Shown: positions 1 to 6,625, numbered from the stretch's first letter. The stretch is DNA of 7,139 nucleotides from Chitinophagales bacterium (GCA_013298445.1 JAAFHQ010000138.1:3244-10382); one strand, 5' to 3'. Notes: generated by a model from the sequence alone, not told the origin. Translations and numbers: made by a program.

Positions 1-645
1 ACACATCTCATCTTCGGTGAAAGCGCGCAATTGGGTCTCATCAGTTCCAATGGAGTGATAAAGACCATTGCCATTTTCTTTAAAGTACTCGGCACTCCAG
101 GTAAAACACCAGCTATCGGTAAAATTGTACTGATAATGGTTCTCACGCTTGAATTTACCTTTTGGGGTATCTACCTCATGAACCGCCCTTGGATTTGCCT
201 GAATATGAGGAATGTAGGTGTTGGCATCGATAAAATCAAAAACCAAGATACCGCCGGGTTTGAGTACTTTTTTGACGTTTTGGAAGGTGCTCAAGGAATC
301 GGTATTTTTCAGCAGGTAGGAAACACTACGGGCAGTACTGAGCACTGCATCAAAAGTATCGGGGACTTGAATGTAGCGCATGTCCTGCTGGTGGAACTGG
401 CCTTCGGGTAAAATTTCCCGGGCAAAATTCAACATGTCTGCGCTCAGGTCCAGGCCCTGGTAGCTGTATCCTGCTTCGACCAAACGGCGTCCCAATTGTC
501 CGGTGCCACAGGCGACTTCCAGCAGGGATATAGCGTTAAAATCCGCCAGGATTTTTTGGTAATACTCAAATTCTTCATCGTAGTCAATCAGTCCCTGATA
601 CATCAAGTGGTACACTTCGGCGAACTCGGTATATAACTTACTCAT
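1..645 (-). CDS. class I SAM-dependent methyltransferase, 3' end beyond the window
   Basis: The minus-strand frame is open from an ATG at 645-643 to base 1, giving 215 residues (MSKLYTEFAEVYHLMY...) with no stop, so the C-terminus lies outside the window. Residues 41-51 (LLEVACGTGQL) are the glycine-rich SAM-binding motif I. GLDLS at 64-68 is the end of strand 2, whose Asp66 should contact the SAM ribose. QQDMR (86-90) is the motif III region, FDAVLSTARSVSYL (98-111) the motif IV strand, and VLKPGGILVFDF (127-138) the usual post-motif strand. This is a Methyltransf_11/25-type Rossmann enzyme of the small-molecule or unknown-substrate kind; the acceptor cannot be read from the sequence. The YTEFAEVYHLMY opening is typical of this family and supports the chosen start. 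It is divergent from a second methyltransferase 114 bases away, but the two belong to different subfamilies and share little outside the SAM motifs. Confidence 0.9.
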   Translation of the reverse strand, partial: MSKLYTEFAEVYHLMYQGLIDYDEEFEYYQKILADFNAISLLEVACGTGQLGRRLVEAGYSYQGLDLSADMLNFAREILPEGQFHQQDMRYIQVPDTFDAVLSTARSVSYLLKNTDSLSTFQNVKKVLKPGGILVFDFIDANTYIPHIQANPRAVHEVDTPKGKFKRENHYQYNFTDSWCFTWSAEYFKENGNGLYHSIGTDETQLRAFTEDEMC

Positions 646-759
646 GGTTAGAAGGTTGTTAGGTTTAAAAACGGAGGCAGTACAAATTTGAAGGATAAAA
701 GGTTCCTCCGCGCTGAAATTTCCCAAAAAGTACTAATTTCCGCAAAGATCAGCCTAGCC
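646..759. other. divergent intergenic region with weak dyads
   Basis: This 114-base gap must hold the promoters of both divergent methyltransferase genes. I see a 6-bp inverted repeat, CGGAGG (672-677) with CCTCCG (705-710), and two perfect 8-base palindromes, CAAATTTG (683-690) and GAAATTTC (715-722). Read on the minus strand, CAAATTTG differs by one base from the Bacteroidota -7 consensus TAnnTTTG and lies about 38 bases from the minus-strand start, but no TTG box stands at a suitable distance. No confident promoter can be assigned on either strand. Confidence 0.3.
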
Positions 760-1503
760 ATGAAAGCATCCATTGATAATTTTTCCATTGCCTCGGCTCA
801 ATACGCTCAATTCCGGCCAGACTATCCCCTCGAATTGTACCATTACCTCTACGCCCGGGTCAAACATTTTGATTGCGCCTGGGATTGTGGTACGGGCAAT
901 GGACAGGTAGCTCTGGTGCTCGCCGAACGATTCAATCAGGTGCAGGCCAGTGACCTGAGCCCTGCCCAAATCGAACAAGCGGCCCCACATCCGCGGATTC
1001 AATACAGTGTTTGTCGGGCGGAGCAAAGCCCTTATGTCGATCATCAATTTGACCTCATCACAGTAGCACAAGCCTTGCACTGGTTCGACTTCGGGGCATT
1101 TTATGCGGAGGTAGGCCGGGTAGCTAAACCGGGAGCTTTATTGGCGGTTTGGGGTTATGGTCTGCTGAGTGTTCACCCTGAAATTGACCCCTGGATTCAA
1201 CATTTTTACCGCTCCATCATCGGCCCTTATTGGGATGCCGAGCGGCACCATATTGATGAGGCTTACGCCCAGATTCCCTTTCCTTTCTCAGCTGTTGAAC
1301 AAACCTATTTTTCCATCCACAAACGCTGGAGTCTGGAGCAATTTTGTGGGTATTTGGGCACCTGGTCGAGTGTCAAAAAATACATTCAGCAACACAATGA
1401 AGACCCCATAGCGCAACTTCAGTCGCAACTACAGGCCTGGTGGCCGGAAGGGCAGGTACTAGACATCCGTTTTCCCATCTTTCTCAAAACTGGCCAGGTT
1501 TGA
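760..1503 (+). CDS. class I SAM-dependent methyltransferase (CRG1/TMT1-like, Methyltransf_11)
   Basis: The protein has 247 residues from the ATG at 760. The frame is open upstream to a TTG at 688, but the family's conserved opening (SIDNFSIASAQYAQFRPDYP, residues 4-23) starts right at this ATG, so the extra 24 residues are unlikely. WDCGTGNGQVA (41-51) is SAM motif I, SDLS (64-67) holds the ribose-binding acid Asp65, and RAEQSPY (86-92) and the hallmark FDLITVAQALHWFD (97-110) follow. The C-terminus (FPIFLKTGQV) resembles that of full-length relatives, so the gene appears intact. Relatives include the yeast trans-aconitate methyltransferase TMT1 and CRG1 group, but most bacterial members have no known substrate. 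The TGA stop overlaps the likely TTG start of the transporter gene downstream, which suggests one transcript and translational coupling. Confidence 0.92.
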   Translation: MKASIDNFSIASAQYAQFRPDYPLELYHYLYARVKHFDCAWDCGTGNGQVALVLAERFNQVQASDLSPAQIEQAAPHPRIQYSVCRAEQSPYVDHQFDLITVAQALHWFDFGAFYAEVGRVAKPGALLAVWGYGLLSVHPEIDPWIQHFYRSIIGPYWDAERHHIDEAYAQIPFPFSAVEQTYFSIHKRWSLEQFCGYLGTWSSVKKYIQQHNEDPIAQLQSQLQAWWPEGQVLDIRFPIFLKTGQV

Positions 1504-2795
1504 AAACTCCACAAATTGGCCTTTGGCCCGCCATAGCCCTGGTAGCGGGCAACATGATTGGTTCAGGTATTTTTCTATTGCCGGCCACCCTGGCGGTATT
1601 TGGCCATTTTAGTTTGTTGGGGTGGTTGGTGTCTGGGACGGGGGCATTGTTATTAGCCCACACCTTTTCACGGCTTAGCCGTCAAATTCCGGTGAATGGC
1701 GGTCCATATGCCTACACCCGGGTCGCTTTTGGTGATTTAAGTGCATTTACCGTGGCTTGGGGTTACTGGATTTCACTTTGGACGGGCAATGCAGCCATTG
1801 CCATTGCTTTTGTAGCCAACCTCACGCCATTTTTTCCAGCACTTGGAAAGAACTCTACGTATTCTTTGCTAGCCTGTTTGGCCTCGATTTGGGTAGCCAC
1901 GGGCATCAATCTGCGGGGAGTACGTGAGGCGGCACAGTTTCAGCTCCTGACAACCATTTTGCGCCTTTTGCCCATTTTGTTGTTGGGTACCTGGGGCTTC
2001 AGTCATTTCAAGTGGAGCAACTGGGCGGTAGACCCTCAACCTTTTTCCCTGGGAAGTATGGCCCTACAAGGAGCTGCCTTGACCTTTTGGTCTTTTTTGG
2101 GCATCGAATCGGCTACGATTCCTGCTGCCTCCATCCGCAATCCTGAAAAAAACATCAGTCGGGCCACCTGGTGGGGTACGGTTTTTTCAGCAGTGGTTTT
2201 TGTAGCGTCCTGCTCGGCGGTAATGGGCATTTTGAACCAGGAGGAGTTGAAATCTTCGGCTGCCCCTTTTGCAGATGCAGCCAAAGCTTTGTGGGGCATG
2301 CCAGGCTATTATGCGATTGCGGCGGCAGCGGCTTTGGCCTGTTTGGGCGCGTTGAATGGCTGGATTTTATTGCAAGGCCAAATTCCTTACACAGTGGCTA
2401 AGGATGGCTTATTTCCTACTTTTTTTGGTCGCGAGAATAGGAGAGGGGCACCTGCTCAAGCCTTGGTTTTGTCAAGTGTATTGATGTCGGTGATGGTGTT
2501 TTTGAATTACAGCGACTCTTTGCAGGAACAATTCAAAAAAATGATCCTGTTGGCGACGCTGGCCAATTTGATTCCTTATTTGTTCAGTGCGGTGGCCGAA
2601 TTGGGCTGCTCGTGGCGGGAGGGGAATTTGAGTTGGAGGGTGCATTGGCTTTTGGGGCTGCGCTCGATGGTCACATTTAGCCTGGTTTTGGCCGCGATAA
2701 TTGGGACAGGGTGGGGGACAATTGGGAGTGGGTTGATTTTGTTGATACTCGGGGCTCCTGTTTATGTGTGGCTAAAAAGGACCACTAAGTCATAA
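1500..2795 (+). CDS. AdiC-like APC-superfamily amino acid/polyamine transporter
   Basis: The protein is a polytopic inner-membrane carrier of 431 residues, close to the 445 of E. coli arginine/agmatine antiporter AdiC. I chose the TTG at 1500, overlapping the preceding TGA in a TTGA; it gives the N-terminus (M)KTPQIGLWPAIALVAGN expected for the family. A GTG at 1440 would add 20 residues lying inside the methyltransferase gene. GNMIGSGIFLLP (17-28) is the unwound TM1 substrate motif. NGGPYAY precedes TM3, WTGNAA (94-99) aligns with AdiC WIGNIA, FWSFLGIESA (196-205) with AdiC LWSFIGVESA, and GWILLQGQ (287-294) with AdiC GWTLLAGQ. Trp197, Glu203 and Trp288 therefore match AdiC Trp202, Glu208 and Trp293 with identical spacing. 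By eye, AdiC Ala96, Cys97, Met104 and Ser357 are replaced, so arginine/agmatine exchange should not be assumed. No decarboxylase gene lies next to it. Confidence 0.9.
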   Translation: MKTPQIGLWPAIALVAGNMIGSGIFLLPATLAVFGHFSLLGWLVSGTGALLLAHTFSRLSRQIPVNGGPYAYTRVAFGDLSAFTVAWGYWISLWTGNAAIAIAFVANLTPFFPALGKNSTYSLLACLASIWVATGINLRGVREAAQFQLLTTILRLLPILLLGTWGFSHFKWSNWAVDPQPFSLGSMALQGAALTFWSFLGIESATIPAASIRNPEKNISRATWWGTVFSAVVFVASCSAVMGILNQEELKSSAAPFADAAKALWGMPGYYAIAAAAALACLGALNGWILLQGQIPYTVAKDGLFPTFFGRENRRGAPAQALVLSSVLMSVMVFLNYSDSLQEQFKKMILLATLANLIPYLFSAVAELGCSWREGNLSWRVHWLLGLRSMVTFSLVLAAIIGTGWGTIGSGLILLILGAPVYVWLKRTTKS

Positions 2796-2832
2796 GAATG
2801 GGTATCAAAGTGATTCAGAATTTTTTGAAAAA

Positions 2833-2964
2833 CCAAAGCGACATTTCTTTATCACAGAGGAAAAAAAGAGGACACAAAGGACACAGAGCGAAGCGTCGTC
2901 AACGTCTAACTTTGTGTTCTTTGTGTTTCTCAGTGCTTTCTCTGTGAAAATTATGTCGCTTTGG
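2833..2964. repeat. 132-base imperfect inverted repeat with 12-bp perfect ends
   Basis: CCAAAGCGACAT (2833-2844) is the exact reverse complement of ATGTCGCTTTGG (2953-2964). Inside, CACAGAG (2853-2859) pairs with CTCTGTG (2940-2946), and the arms carry 9-base tandem units: GGACACAAA then GGACACAGA on the left, and TTTGTGTTC then TTTGTGTTT on the right. The whole can fold into one long imperfect hairpin around an unpaired centre near 2890-2910. Weaker pairing continues outward to about 2816 and 2979. There is no ORF and no poly-T tract typical of a simple terminator. It lies between two convergent genes and may stop transcription from both sides, but its composition suggests a dispersed intergenic repeat. 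CTTTGTGTC/CTCTGTGTC-type repeats occur between genes in several bacterial phyla. Confidence 0.85.
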
Positions 2965-3002
2965 AATTATTTTGAGAATTCGGGATGATTCATGTTTGTG
3001 CT

Positions 3003-3018
3003 AATTGTGTCGCTTTGG
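3003..3018 (+). repeat. extra partial copy of the inverted-repeat end
   Basis: AATTGTGTCGCTTTGG here matches AATTATGTCGCTTTGG at 2949-2964 in 15 of 16 bases, in the same orientation. It is a direct repeat of the right end of the neighbouring hairpin element, 54 bases further right. It may be a remnant of a second copy or a slipped duplication of the end. The bases up to the next gene's stop at 3046 hold nothing else I can identify. Confidence 0.7.
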
Positions 3019-3045
3019 TATAAATCCTCAATAACCTTGTGCCCT

Positions 3046-4263
3046 TTACTGCTGAATCTTCCGAATCAACACCGCCCCATTCTCCTCAAAATCTGCACTC
3101 ATCACCAGAATCTGCTCACGCACCCCATCATTGATCGAAACGGCTACAGTATTGGGTTTTATACTTCCCAGATCATCCGCTTGCAGGATCAAGAAGTTTT
3201 CATCGCCAGACAACTTGACCCGGTAGTTGGATTTGTTTTTGGAGATGCGGTGTTGCTTGGCCAGTTGCTGGCCATTAAAAAAGAGCGTAATCACATCGCC
3301 ATCTTCGGTGCCATTGTCCCACACGCTGATGGTCAAATCTGGTGATTTTACTTCTATACTGCGTTGGAGTTTGAGTTTGCGCCCTTGATTGTTGAGGGCG
3401 GTTTGGGTTTGCAGGCTGCGAATACTGGCTTTTACATCTTTATCCAAAATGGGTTTTTCCAGGTATACTTTTCCTGGTGCACAGGCACCCGCTTTTTGGG
3501 TTTCGGTAGCGTCCATCCGCCCCTCCCATACACCGTGGAAGCCAAAACGATTCACGTCTTCGTCCAGGCGGAGTTTTAATTTTTTGATGCACCAGCGCCA
3601 GTTGGGGTCGGTTTTTTCAATGACGCCTTGCTCTTCAATGATCAGGGAGTCACGGTTTTCGTTGAGTTTCCAATTCAACATCTGCCGGGCGCTGCCACCA
3701 TTTTCTTCCGACATGATTTTGGCAAATCCTTTACCTCCTTCCTTCAACTCCAGTTCATAATAAAACTCATAGGAGCGATCGGTTTGGGAGAGCTCTCCCG
3801 TCCAAATGCCTTCAGGTGCAAAGGTATCGGCACCCACATCCAACTGGTTGCTATCTGCTTCTTTGACCAAACGCATGGTGCCTGGTGAACAGTTATCGGA
3901 CATCCAGCCGCCCTGGAGTACCCAGATGCCATCACCGGTAGTGCCCAGGCGCAAACTGGCGTATTTGAGGCACCAGCCGCCGCCCTTAGGGGTGACTTGT
4001 GCCAATTCTTGTAGCACCAGTTTGCCGCCGCCTTCCCAGGTGCCTGCGATGGAGAATTCAGCGCTGGCCGTTCCATCCTGGGTAATGGAAATTGCTTTGC
4101 CCGTCAGGGTGGTACCTTCTTGTTGCAGGTCCAATTGATAGGAAAAAACATTGGGCCTGCCATTCTGCATGACCGTTCCTACCCAAAAGCCACTTAAATT
4201 TTGTGCTTGAAGTCCCAGCGCGCATAGGACTAAAAAAAGTGTAAGATTCTTTTTCATAAGCAT
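3046..4263 (-). CDS. secreted protein with two tandem cysteine-containing modules and a C-terminal beta domain
   Basis: The protein has 405 residues from the ATG at 4263; a second ATG two codons later (MKKNLTLF) is equally likely. Residues 3-20 form a Sec signal peptide with predicted cleavage near LQA/QN. There is no lipobox. Residues 23-135 and 150-270 are a diverged tandem duplication: each starts GxWxG (GFWVG 25-29, GIWTG 152-156), has a long amphipathic strand pair, then WCLK (97-100) or WCIK (224-227), an L.LRL strand, a second G.W, and C-PG (Cys125, Cys261). Each copy therefore has one cysteine pair that could form a disulfide in the periplasm. Residues 300-403 are a separate beta-rich domain with DNGTEDGDVITLFFNG (316-331), ADDLGSIKPNT (362-372) and INDG; I recognise this domain as one recurring at the C-terminus of secreted Bacteroidota proteins, with no established function. 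No enzyme motif is visible. It is transcribed convergently to the transporter and divergently from raiA. Confidence 0.85.
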   Translation of the reverse strand: MLMKKNLTLFLVLCALGLQAQNLSGFWVGTVMQNGRPNVFSYQLDLQQEGTTLTGKAISITQDGTASAEFSIAGTWEGGGKLVLQELAQVTPKGGGWCLKYASLRLGTTGDGIWVLQGGWMSDNCSPGTMRLVKEADSNQLDVGADTFAPEGIWTGELSQTDRSYEFYYELELKEGGKGFAKIMSEENGGSARQMLNWKLNENRDSLIIEEQGVIEKTDPNWRWCIKKLKLRLDEDVNRFGFHGVWEGRMDATETQKAGACAPGKVYLEKPILDKDVKASIRSLQTQTALNNQGRKLKLQRSIEVKSPDLTISVWDNGTEDGDVITLFFNGQQLAKQHRISKNKSNYRVKLSGDENFLILQADDLGSIKPNTVAVSINDGVREQILVMSADFEENGAVLIRKIQQ

Positions 4264-4338
4264 TTAGACTGGGGGTTGATGAAAATCAGTTATAGCTGTA
4301 ACAAAAGTCAAAGTATGGGCTATTTTCGCCGATTACTT

Positions 4339-4371
4339 TTGACACATGCTCGTTAAACACATACTTAACGA
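4339..4371 (+). promoter_or_regulatory. candidate raiA promoter with overlapping dyad
   Basis: TTGACA (4339-4344) is followed after exactly 17 bases by TACTTA (4362-4367), which resembles a -35/-10 pair about 40 bases upstream of the raiA ATG. A perfect 7-bp inverted repeat, TCGTTAA (4350-4356) and TTAACGA (4365-4371) with an 8-base spacer, overlaps the putative -10 and could be an operator. The -10 is not a good Bacteroidota TAnnTTTG box, so the promoter call is tentative; the dyad itself is plain in the sequence. Confidence 0.35.
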
Positions 4372-4406
4372 CAAGAACAGATTTTTTTACATAAAATTCC
4401 CTAAAA

Positions 4407-4706
4407 ATGAAAATTGATATCCAAGCTCCTTTTCAAATTTTTGACCATATTCGAGAAATGATCGAAGATAAACTCAACAAAATGAGTACTTTTTATGAGC
4501 ACATCCTTGGTGCTAAAGTCTTCCTTCGCGATGAGGTAAACCCTTTTTTACACAAACCTAGTCGGGTGGTAGAAATCCAATTGGAGGTGCCTGGCACTAC
4601 TTTTTTTGCGGAATCTACTGAAGAAACTTTCGAACAAGCCTTGGCTAGCGCCGCTGACAAAATCAAAAAACAGGTGCTGAAACATAAGGAGAAAGCGGAG
4701 GTTTGA
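4407..4706 (+). CDS. raiA: ribosome hibernation-promoting factor, short form (HPF/RaiA family)
   Basis: This 99-residue protein covers the full S30AE/RaiA domain and lacks the extra C-terminal dimerisation domain of long HPF, so it is the short type. Family members bind the small ribosomal subunit near the decoding centre when growth slows and block or dimerise idle ribosomes. The sequence follows the family order: MKIDIQAPFQI strand, the helix HIREMIEDKLNKMSTFYEHI (14-33), AKVFLRDE and VVEIQLEVPG strands, AESTEETFEQALASAADKIKKQVLKHKEK helix at the end. The basic KKQVLKHKEK tail matches the RQLTKHKDK of E. coli HPF. The start is an ATG with only an A-rich leader and no Shine-Dalgarno sequence. 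It stands alone, with the secreted-protein gene divergent upstream and a histidine kinase convergent downstream. Confidence 0.93.
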   Translation: MKIDIQAPFQIFDHIREMIEDKLNKMSTFYEHILGAKVFLRDEVNPFLHKPSRVVEIQLEVPGTTFFAESTEETFEQALASAADKIKKQVLKHKEKAEV

Positions 4707-4710
4707 AAAA

Positions 4711-4774
4711 TGAAAAGTGAAAAGTGAAAAATGAAAAGCAGGTAAACCATTAGTTTTTCACTTTTCACTTTTCA
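4711..4774. terminator. heptad-repeat hairpin, likely bidirectional terminator between convergent genes
   Basis: Bases 4711-4731 are built of GAAAAGT-type 7-base units and are the perfect reverse complement of 4754-4774: 21 bp of stem with a 22-base loop. The left copy continues with degenerate units to about 4738 and starts directly after the raiA TGA (4704-4706). Both strands give an A-rich left arm and U-rich right arm, so the hairpin could end transcription from both genes. The right arm overlaps the last five codons of the histidine kinase gene and its stop. Such GTGAAAA-unit arrays look like a dispersed repeat rather than a unique terminator. Confidence 0.75.
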
Positions 4775-6554
4775 CTTTCTCCACCCCCTCCTTCCACTTC
4801 GGGATCAAAGCCCGGATCTTGGTCATTGAAATGGGTTTGACCACGTAGTCATTCATTCCTGCCGCAAAACAAGCTTCTTGATCTTCGGGGGCTGCTGCTG
4901 CAGTCATTGCTACTATATAGGGTTGAGCAGTGTTGAGTTGTCGTAGTGCGCGGGTTGCTTCGATCCCGCCCAATTCAGGCATTTGTACATCCATAAAAAT
5001 AAGGTCGTAATCCTGTTGGGCCAGTTTTTGGATCACCTCATTGCCATTGTCCACAATGTCGATTTGGTACCCAAAATGTTCCATGATGCGCACAATCAAT
5101 TTTTGGTTGAGTATATTGTCTTCAGCCACCAAAATACTCAATGGGTATACATCGGCTAATTTACCTTCTTCTCCCCCTCGGTTATCCGGTATTTGAATAA
5201 GCGGAATCCCCGCTTCTAGTTGCACACAAAAGGTGAAGGTGGTACCTTGGTTCAATACACTTTCTACTTTAATTTCACCGCCCATCTTGGTGACGATGGT
5301 GTGCGTAATCGCCAAACCCAGGCCAGCACCCCGAAATGGGTGTTGGGTTGCCGTTTTTATTTCGGAAAAAGGCCGAAACAATTTAGGCAGGTCCTCTTCT
5401 GCGATTCCAACACCGGGGTCTTTTACCTCAAAAACAATACAAATTTTGCCCGGTATCTGAACCGCTTTTTTGGCAACTTTGATTTCTATGGTTCCATTGT
5501 TCGAAAATTTGATGGCGTTGCTGACCAGGTTAACGATCACCTGCCGCAATCTATAGGCATCACCCCTCAGGTTTTGTGGCGTATCGGGAGCAATAATCAG
5601 GTCCAGGGCCAATTGTTTGTTGCCGATTTTGGGCTCATTGCTGAACAATTTGAGGGTGCTGTTCATCAAGGTACTCAATTGGAAATCCTGGCTTTCTAAA
5701 AACAACCGCCCCTGGTCAATCCGCGACATGTCGAGTACATCACTCACCAAACTGAGCAAATGCCGACTACTGATGCTGATGGTTTCCAGGTATTCTTGTT
5801 GCCGGGGTGTAAGTTCGGTCTCATTGAGCAAATCAGAGGTGCCAATAATGGAATTGAGTGGGGTACGAATCTCGTGGCTCATGTTGGCCAAAAACTCGGT
5901 TTTGGCGCGTTCGGCTTTCTCTGCCTTCTCCTTTTCCTGGATGATCTCTTCTTGCGAACGTTCCAAACGTTCGGTGGTTTGAATCAGCACTTCCCTGTCT
6001 TTCTCATAACTGCTTTTGAAAAACGAAATGGTAAGTGCCAAAAAGACTATCCCGAAAATATAGGTATTGAACAAATCCAGTTGTAGTTGTAAATCAGTCT
6101 GGTAAACCCGCAAGGTTTCAGGATGATACAATTCGATCAATAAGAGTACCGTAGACAAAAGGGCTAATGCAATAAAAAACAGGGTATTGCCTCTTTTTTT
6201 GATCAATAAAGCTCCTAGTACAGCGAACATGGCCATCAACACCAACGAAGGCCCCCGGACGCCATAGTTAGCAAACCAGGAAATGGCCAAAAAAACGCCA
6301 ATTGTAGCCAAAAAATAAGGTCGGATCTCTCGAAAAAGATTTTTGTAACGCGACAAATAAAAACAGATGGCGCTGATTAGCATCGTTCCACCGAGCATCG
6401 AGTTGACAAACCAGTGGATGCCAATCGCGATGTTCTGAATAAGCCCAACTCCCACGCTGACGAAAGTGCCAAAAGTAACAATATCAGATAGTTTGTTCTC
6501 TAGAGGTACCGTGGTATCGTTCAAACGCAGGAAACGGTTTAGGAAGTTTTTCAT
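4758..6554 (-). CDS. membrane-anchored hybrid histidine kinase with C-terminal receiver domain
   Basis: The protein has 598 residues, starting at the ATG at 6554. Residues 25-180 hold about six hydrophobic segments (roughly 25-45, 47-67, 80-97, 102-119, 124-141, 161-179) with only short loops, so sensing is probably within the membrane or by its tail. A charged coiled coil (183-218) leads to HisKA with FLANMSHEIRTPLNSIIG (221-238), phosphoacceptor His227. The HATPase domain has the N box VNLVSNAIKF (341-350), DPGVGI (379-384, Pro in place of the usual Thr), LFRPF (392-396) and GAGLGLAI (409-416). The receiver domain (about 472-586) has acidic residues Glu478/Asp479, phospho-acceptor Asp522 in FMDVQMPELGG, Thr551 and Lys573, so it appears functional. 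No DNA-binding output domain or partner regulator is nearby. The final residues VEKVKSEK are encoded by the flanking heptad repeat. Upstream, TAACTTTA (minus strand, 6593-6586) matches TAnnTTTG in all but the last base. Confidence 0.93.
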   Translation of the reverse strand: MKNFLNRFLRLNDTTVPLENKLSDIVTFGTFVSVGVGLIQNIAIGIHWFVNSMLGGTMLISAICFYLSRYKNLFREIRPYFLATIGVFLAISWFANYGVRGPSLVLMAMFAVLGALLIKKRGNTLFFIALALLSTVLLLIELYHPETLRVYQTDLQLQLDLFNTYIFGIVFLALTISFFKSSYEKDREVLIQTTERLERSQEEIIQEKEKAEKAERAKTEFLANMSHEIRTPLNSIIGTSDLLNETELTPRQQEYLETISISSRHLLSLVSDVLDMSRIDQGRLFLESQDFQLSTLMNSTLKLFSNEPKIGNKQLALDLIIAPDTPQNLRGDAYRLRQVIVNLVSNAIKFSNNGTIEIKVAKKAVQIPGKICIVFEVKDPGVGIAEEDLPKLFRPFSEIKTATQHPFRGAGLGLAITHTIVTKMGGEIKVESVLNQGTTFTFCVQLEAGIPLIQIPDNRGGEEGKLADVYPLSILVAEDNILNQKLIVRIMEHFGYQIDIVDNGNEVIQKLAQQDYDLIFMDVQMPELGGIEATRALRQLNTAQPYIVAMTAAAAPEDQEACFAAGMNDYVVKPISMTKIRALIPKWKEGVEKVKSEK

Positions 6555-6625
6555 AGGAGCGCATTGATATCATTTCCTTGCAACCTAAAGTTAAGGAACA
6601 TTATTCATATTATATAATTTTTGAG

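Noticed and set aside
31..411. Open plus-strand frame of 126 codons
   Set aside because: It lies opposite the methyltransferase gene, whose SAM motifs are clear; the plus-strand translation shows no coherent domain.
688..759. TTG-initiated 24-residue extension of the second methyltransferase
   Set aside because: The family's conserved N-terminus starts at the ATG at 760, and the extension has no recognisable signal or domain.
754..1080. Open minus-strand frame of 108 codons
   Set aside because: It is antisense to the SAM-binding half of the second methyltransferase, which is clearly the coding frame.
2833..3018. Possible insertion sequence or CRISPR-like array
   Set aside because: There is no transposase frame, and the repeats are short units inside one hairpin rather than evenly spaced repeats with unique spacers.
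2992..3345. Plus-strand frame of 117 codons running from the repeat region into the secreted-protein gene
   Set aside because: Most of it is antisense to the conserved C-terminal domain of the secreted protein, and the translation looks random.
3389..4138. Several plus- and minus-strand frames of 70-125 codons overlapping the secreted-protein gene
   Set aside because: They are out-of-frame shadows; the 405-residue frame has a signal peptide and an internal duplication that the others lack.
4307..4343. Inverted repeat GTCAAAGTA / TACTTTTGAC between the secreted-protein gene and raiA
   Set aside because: The arms differ by one base in length and sit in an A/T-rich region where such pairing is likely by chance.
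5220..6086. Plus-strand frames of 75-159 codons inside the kinase gene
   Set aside because: They are antisense to the HisKA and HATPase domains, whose motifs are all intact on the minus strand.
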